In this document: positions 4,172 through 6,650 of the stretch, in pieces
How the letters are laid out: each line of letters begins with the position of its first letter
Position numbering within the stretch: position 1 is the first letter of the stretch
Assembly: GCA_947625315.1 (NCBI GenBank)
Contig: CANQOE010000073.1
Span: 1-6,650 of the forward strand
DNA length: 6,650 bases
DNA from: an uncultured Bacilli bacterium
GTDB taxonomy: Bacteria; Bacillota_I; Bacilli_A; RF39; UBA660
Direction: 5' to 3'
Made by a program: the position numbers and the translations under genes
Notes under the pieces: model-generated
Told to the model about the DNA's origin: nothing
What the model saw: the letters and a program-made list of their open reading frames with translations, nothing else
The model's database searches: none

Positions 4172-6472
4172 ATGAATATTAGAGATTTTTTGGCTAATTT
4201 ATTTAAACCTAAAACAAATAAAGATATTGATTTAATAAATATAGGAAGTTTGCTTAAAATTCCTGAAAGAGAAGATTTTCTTGGTAATTTAGAGATGTTA
4301 AATTTATTAGCTAAATTAAAAAAAGAATATATTCAAATTATTTGTCAAAATAAGTATATAACGAGTTTAGATTTAGACCAAGATATAAGTAATAAATTAA
4401 ATAGATCTATTGGTATATTAACAAATAATATTTTAAATGAAGATGAAGAACTAAAACAATTAACAATCAAAGATAAAGTAGAATATTTAATAAAGGCTCG
4501 AAAACTAAAATTATATCGGGAAGAAATAAAAGACTTGGAAAAAGAAGTAATTGCGAGAATTATAGTTTTAAAAGAAATATATCAAACTAGAAGATACTTT
4601 TTACTTAAAAATAAAAAAGAAGCAATAATAAATGAAATAAATAATTTAAGTAAAGTATTAGCAACTTATATGGCAAATAAAGTAGCAATTAATTTAGAGA
4701 TTTTAAGTTATATAAAAAAAGCAATATATTTAACAAAAGATATAGATAAGACAAAAGAAGAAAAAATAATCAAAAGTAAAGTAATTCAACTTAAAGAGAT
4801 GATAAATCTAGTATTTAAAGATTATGATTATAAAGAAAGTTATAATTTAATAGATATAGCTAGTATGGAAAAAGATTTAGAAGAATGGTCCTATGATCAC
4901 AAAGATATAACAGATTTATTAAATAAGTATAATGAAGATTATTTTGATGTAGTATATTGGGATTATTATAATAAAATTAATAAAAAAACTTTAAAACGAC
5001 TAAAAAATATAGAATTATTATTTTTAATCTATTATAAATATGGATATAAAAAAGAATTAATTAATATTTTAAAAAGTTTATATAAATTAAAATTTGCATG
5101 CTTAATAAAATATGATGCCATAAATGAGGCAATGGATTTAGAAAATATGGAAGACATTGAAAAAGAAACATATAAGGAAATAGTTGCTAAAAAAATAGAA
5201 TATTTAGTAATGGGATTAAATGACTCTTTTAATACTTTGTTTAATATAGATGTTGCGCAAGCTAAAGATGCTATTTTAAATATTTTAAAAGAAGAAAAGA
5301 ATTATTATGATTATGAAGAAATATTAACCAATAAATATTTATTAAATTTTTTAATTGCTTGTGATACAACTGAAGGATTAGATAATTTATTTAAAAAATA
5401 CATGGTAAAAAAAGAAGATTATGAATATTTAGACTTTTATGAAGATGCATTTAGTTGGAATGAAGATGTATCTTTAGGAGCTATTGCTTGGTTAGCTTAT
5501 TATCAAGGAAAAGATAATGAAAGTATATTGTATAATTTAGTGAATAAACATTATAAAAAAGATAATTATTATTTACCAGAAGGTTTAAGAGAAATAGATA
5601 ATACAGAAAGTTCTTATACTTCTAATTGTTATAAAATTTTAAGAACAAAATTAGAATTATTTTATGAGGACATGAATGGTAAAAATTTAATTATGCCTTC
5701 AAGCTTAAGACGAATTTGCGATATTATTTTGAAAAATATAAAACTTAATAGTTTATCTCTTAATAAAGGATTAGAAGTTATGAGTTTTATGAGTCTTGAT
5801 AACCAAAATTTGGAAACGATTATGATCCCGGCTTCTTTAAAAATAACACAAAAAATTGGACCTCCTTTGGTAAATGTACAGGCAAAAAGAATTTTTTTTG
5901 ATGATTATCAAGATTCTAATATTTTGAATGATATAAATAATTTAATGTGTTTTTTAAGTTTATTTGTAGAAGTTAAAGATTGTGAACAAATATCTTTAGA
6001 TAAATATGTTTTTAGATATTATAAAAAAGATGATCAAGTTAGAGAATATAAATATATAACCGATAATTTTGAAAAGATGGGTTATCAAGATTTTTTAGTA
6101 GTCATTGATTCAAAAGGTTATCGTATTATAAAAAAATCTTTAGACTATTATAAATTATGGGATGGTTATAAACGTTATGATGTATCTGTAATTCCTTTGT
6201 TAAGAAAGTTTACTATTTATGCTGATTATGATTATTGTTTAGAAAAAATGTATAATTATAGTTTAAATGCTTTTGAATTAGTATTTTTACAAAATAGAAA
6301 GCATTGTTTTATAATTAATACTACCATGTTAAAAAATTCATATTATTTAAATGTTAATAATCCTAAAATTGATGCTGCTAGATTTTTGGCTCTAGGATTA
6401 CGAAAATTAATTAAATTAAAAGAAGAAGAAAATAATATTAAATTAGTAAGAAAAAATATTGATAATAAATAA
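4172..6472 (+). CDS. 766-residue protein of unknown function downstream of pnp
   Basis: I do not recognise this protein. It has no signal peptide or membrane span and is very rich in Lys, Ile, Leu, Asn and Tyr, so it is probably cytoplasmic. Residues 30-220 are mainly helical, with a likely coiled coil at about 92-165. Residues 240-460 are helical with many YY/DYY pairs. At 505-515 and 547-558 two copies of an (I/L)MPxSL(R/K)xI motif occur 42 residues apart, resembling the core of BspA-type leucine-rich repeats (LRR_5). They are normally part of long surface arrays but here are embedded in a cytoplasmic-looking protein. Residues 590-745 look mixed alpha/beta, with strands such as FLVVID (641-646) and HCFIIN (711-716), and the last 20 residues are charged. 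AAGGGGG lies 5 nt before the ATG. The 19-nt gap after pnp suggests co-transcription. ATA is a common isoleucine codon, in contrast to pnp. No catalytic motif is apparent. Confidence 0.85.
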   Translation: MNIRDFLANLFKPKTNKDIDLINIGSLLKIPEREDFLGNLEMLNLLAKLKKEYIQIICQNKYITSLDLDQDISNKLNRSIGILTNNILNEDEELKQLTIKDKVEYLIKARKLKLYREEIKDLEKEVIARIIVLKEIYQTRRYFLLKNKKEAIINEINNLSKVLATYMANKVAINLEILSYIKKAIYLTKDIDKTKEEKIIKSKVIQLKEMINLVFKDYDYKESYNLIDIASMEKDLEEWSYDHKDITDLLNKYNEDYFDVVYWDYYNKINKKTLKRLKNIELLFLIYYKYGYKKELINILKSLYKLKFACLIKYDAINEAMDLENMEDIEKETYKEIVAKKIEYLVMGLNDSFNTLFNIDVAQAKDAILNILKEEKNYYDYEEILTNKYLLNFLIACDTTEGLDNLFKKYMVKKEDYEYLDFYEDAFSWNEDVSLGAIAWLAYYQGKDNESILYNLVNKHYKKDNYYLPEGLREIDNTESSYTSNCYKILRTKLELFYEDMNGKNLIMPSSLRRICDIILKNIKLNSLSLNKGLEVMSFMSLDNQNLETIMIPASLKITQKIGPPLVNVQAKRIFFDDYQDSNILNDINNLMCFLSLFVEVKDCEQISLDKYVFRYYKKDDQVREYKYITDNFEKMGYQDFLVVIDSKGYRIIKKSLDYYKLWDGYKRYDVSVIPLLRKFTIYADYDYCLEKMYNYSLNAFELVFLQNRKHCFIINTTMLKNSYYLNVNNPKIDAARFLALGLRKLIKLKEEENNIKLVRKNIDNK

Positions 6473-6487
6473 AATTTAATATATAAT
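6459..6487 (+). promoter_or_regulatory. Candidate promoter inside the end of the 766-residue gene
   Basis: TTGATA (6459-6464, 5 of 6) and a perfect TATAAT (6482-6487) are spaced 17 nt apart. The -35 overlaps the last codons of the upstream gene. The start would fall near 6494, just before the Shine-Dalgarno, giving a leader of about 14 nt. AT-rich DNA produces such matches by chance, but the fit to consensus is the best in the window. It would give the last gene expression independent of pnp. Confidence 0.45.
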
Positions 6488-6507
6488 CTTTTATGGGGAT
6501 GGTTTAA

Positions 6508-6650
6508 ATGATAGTTTTAAATAAAATAGAAAAAATAGGGATAGCTATTCAAGCTTTAAATAAAAGAAATGGCCGATTAGCTATTAGTGAAAACGAATAT
6601 AATATTTTTTGGAATTATTTAAAGAATAAAGTTAATTTTGTTGGTGATGA
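6508..6650 (+). CDS. Start of a further gene, unknown product (partial, 3' end outside)
   Basis: An open frame runs from an ATG to the window edge, giving 47 complete codons and no stop. It starts MIVLNKIEKIGIAIQALNKR and continues through LAISENEYNIFWNYLKNK to VNFVGD. GGGGATGG lies 5 nt upstream as a Shine-Dalgarno. The two earlier ATGs (6493, 6499) run into a TAA within a few codons and cannot be the start. The gene follows the 766-residue gene by 35 nt on the same strand, so it may belong to the pnp cluster, but it has its own candidate promoter. The visible part looks helical and charged, without signal peptide or recognised domain. No function can be assigned. Confidence 0.7.
   Translation, partial: MIVLNKIEKIGIAIQALNKRNGRLAISENEYNIFWNYLKNKVNFVGD

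Noticed and set aside
1..6650. CRISPR array, tRNA/rRNA genes, insertion sequences or recoded TGA
   Set aside because: No spaced direct repeats, cloverleaf or rRNA segments, transposase or terminal repeats were seen. All complete genes end in TAA and no in-frame TGA is needed.

Overview
The window is very AT-rich bacterial DNA. Gene content (rpsO followed by pnp), strong GGAGG-type ribosome binding sites, AT-biased codons and exclusive use of TAA at the complete genes point to a low-GC member of the Bacillota, most likely an uncultured gut-type Bacilli/Clostridia lineage. Tryptophan is encoded by TGG and I see no in-frame TGA, so nothing suggests a mycoplasma code. The presence of PNPase also argues against a classical mycoplasma.

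Layout. Positions 1-90 hold no gene I can recognise. Positions 90-410 look empty by ordinary gene calling but carry a compact convergent module. On the minus strand, a 25-residue hydrophobic peptide (239-316) has an almost perfect Shine-Dalgarno and its own promoter. On the plus strand, a small RNA of about 120 nt has a strong promoter and a terminator hairpin, and it overlaps the peptide mRNA's 3' untranslated region. This is the architecture of a type I toxin-antitoxin system (compare txpA/RatA and bsrG/SR4 of Bacillus). The two promoter-plus-leader segments are inverted copies of one another. As a result the toxin mRNA can clamp its 5' end to its 3' end, and the antitoxin RNA carries a copy of the toxin leader.

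Positions 487-1137 encode a membrane-anchored T7-lysozyme-type (Amidase_2) peptidoglycan amidase. It abuts, tail to tail with no gap, a minus-strand gene for a 120-residue protein of unknown function (1138-1500). From 1560 the plus strand carries a classical RNA-related cluster. It starts with a promoter and an rpsO leader that folds into a long hairpin whose CUCCU apical loop matches the rpsO Shine-Dalgarno, a probable regulatory pseudoknot. Then come rpsO (S15), an intergenic terminator, pnp (polynucleotide phosphorylase), a 766-residue protein of unknown function 19 nt downstream, and the start of a further unknown gene running off the right edge, with its own candidate promoter.

How the parts work together: rpsO and pnp form the conserved translation/RNA-turnover unit, with control expected at the leader (S15 translation) and at the rpsO terminator (read-through into pnp). 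The 766-residue protein is probably co-transcribed with pnp, but no shared function can be read from its sequence. The toxin-antitoxin-like module and the amidase are independent transcription units beside this housekeeping cluster. The module and the rpsO leader are the two most interesting parts of the window.
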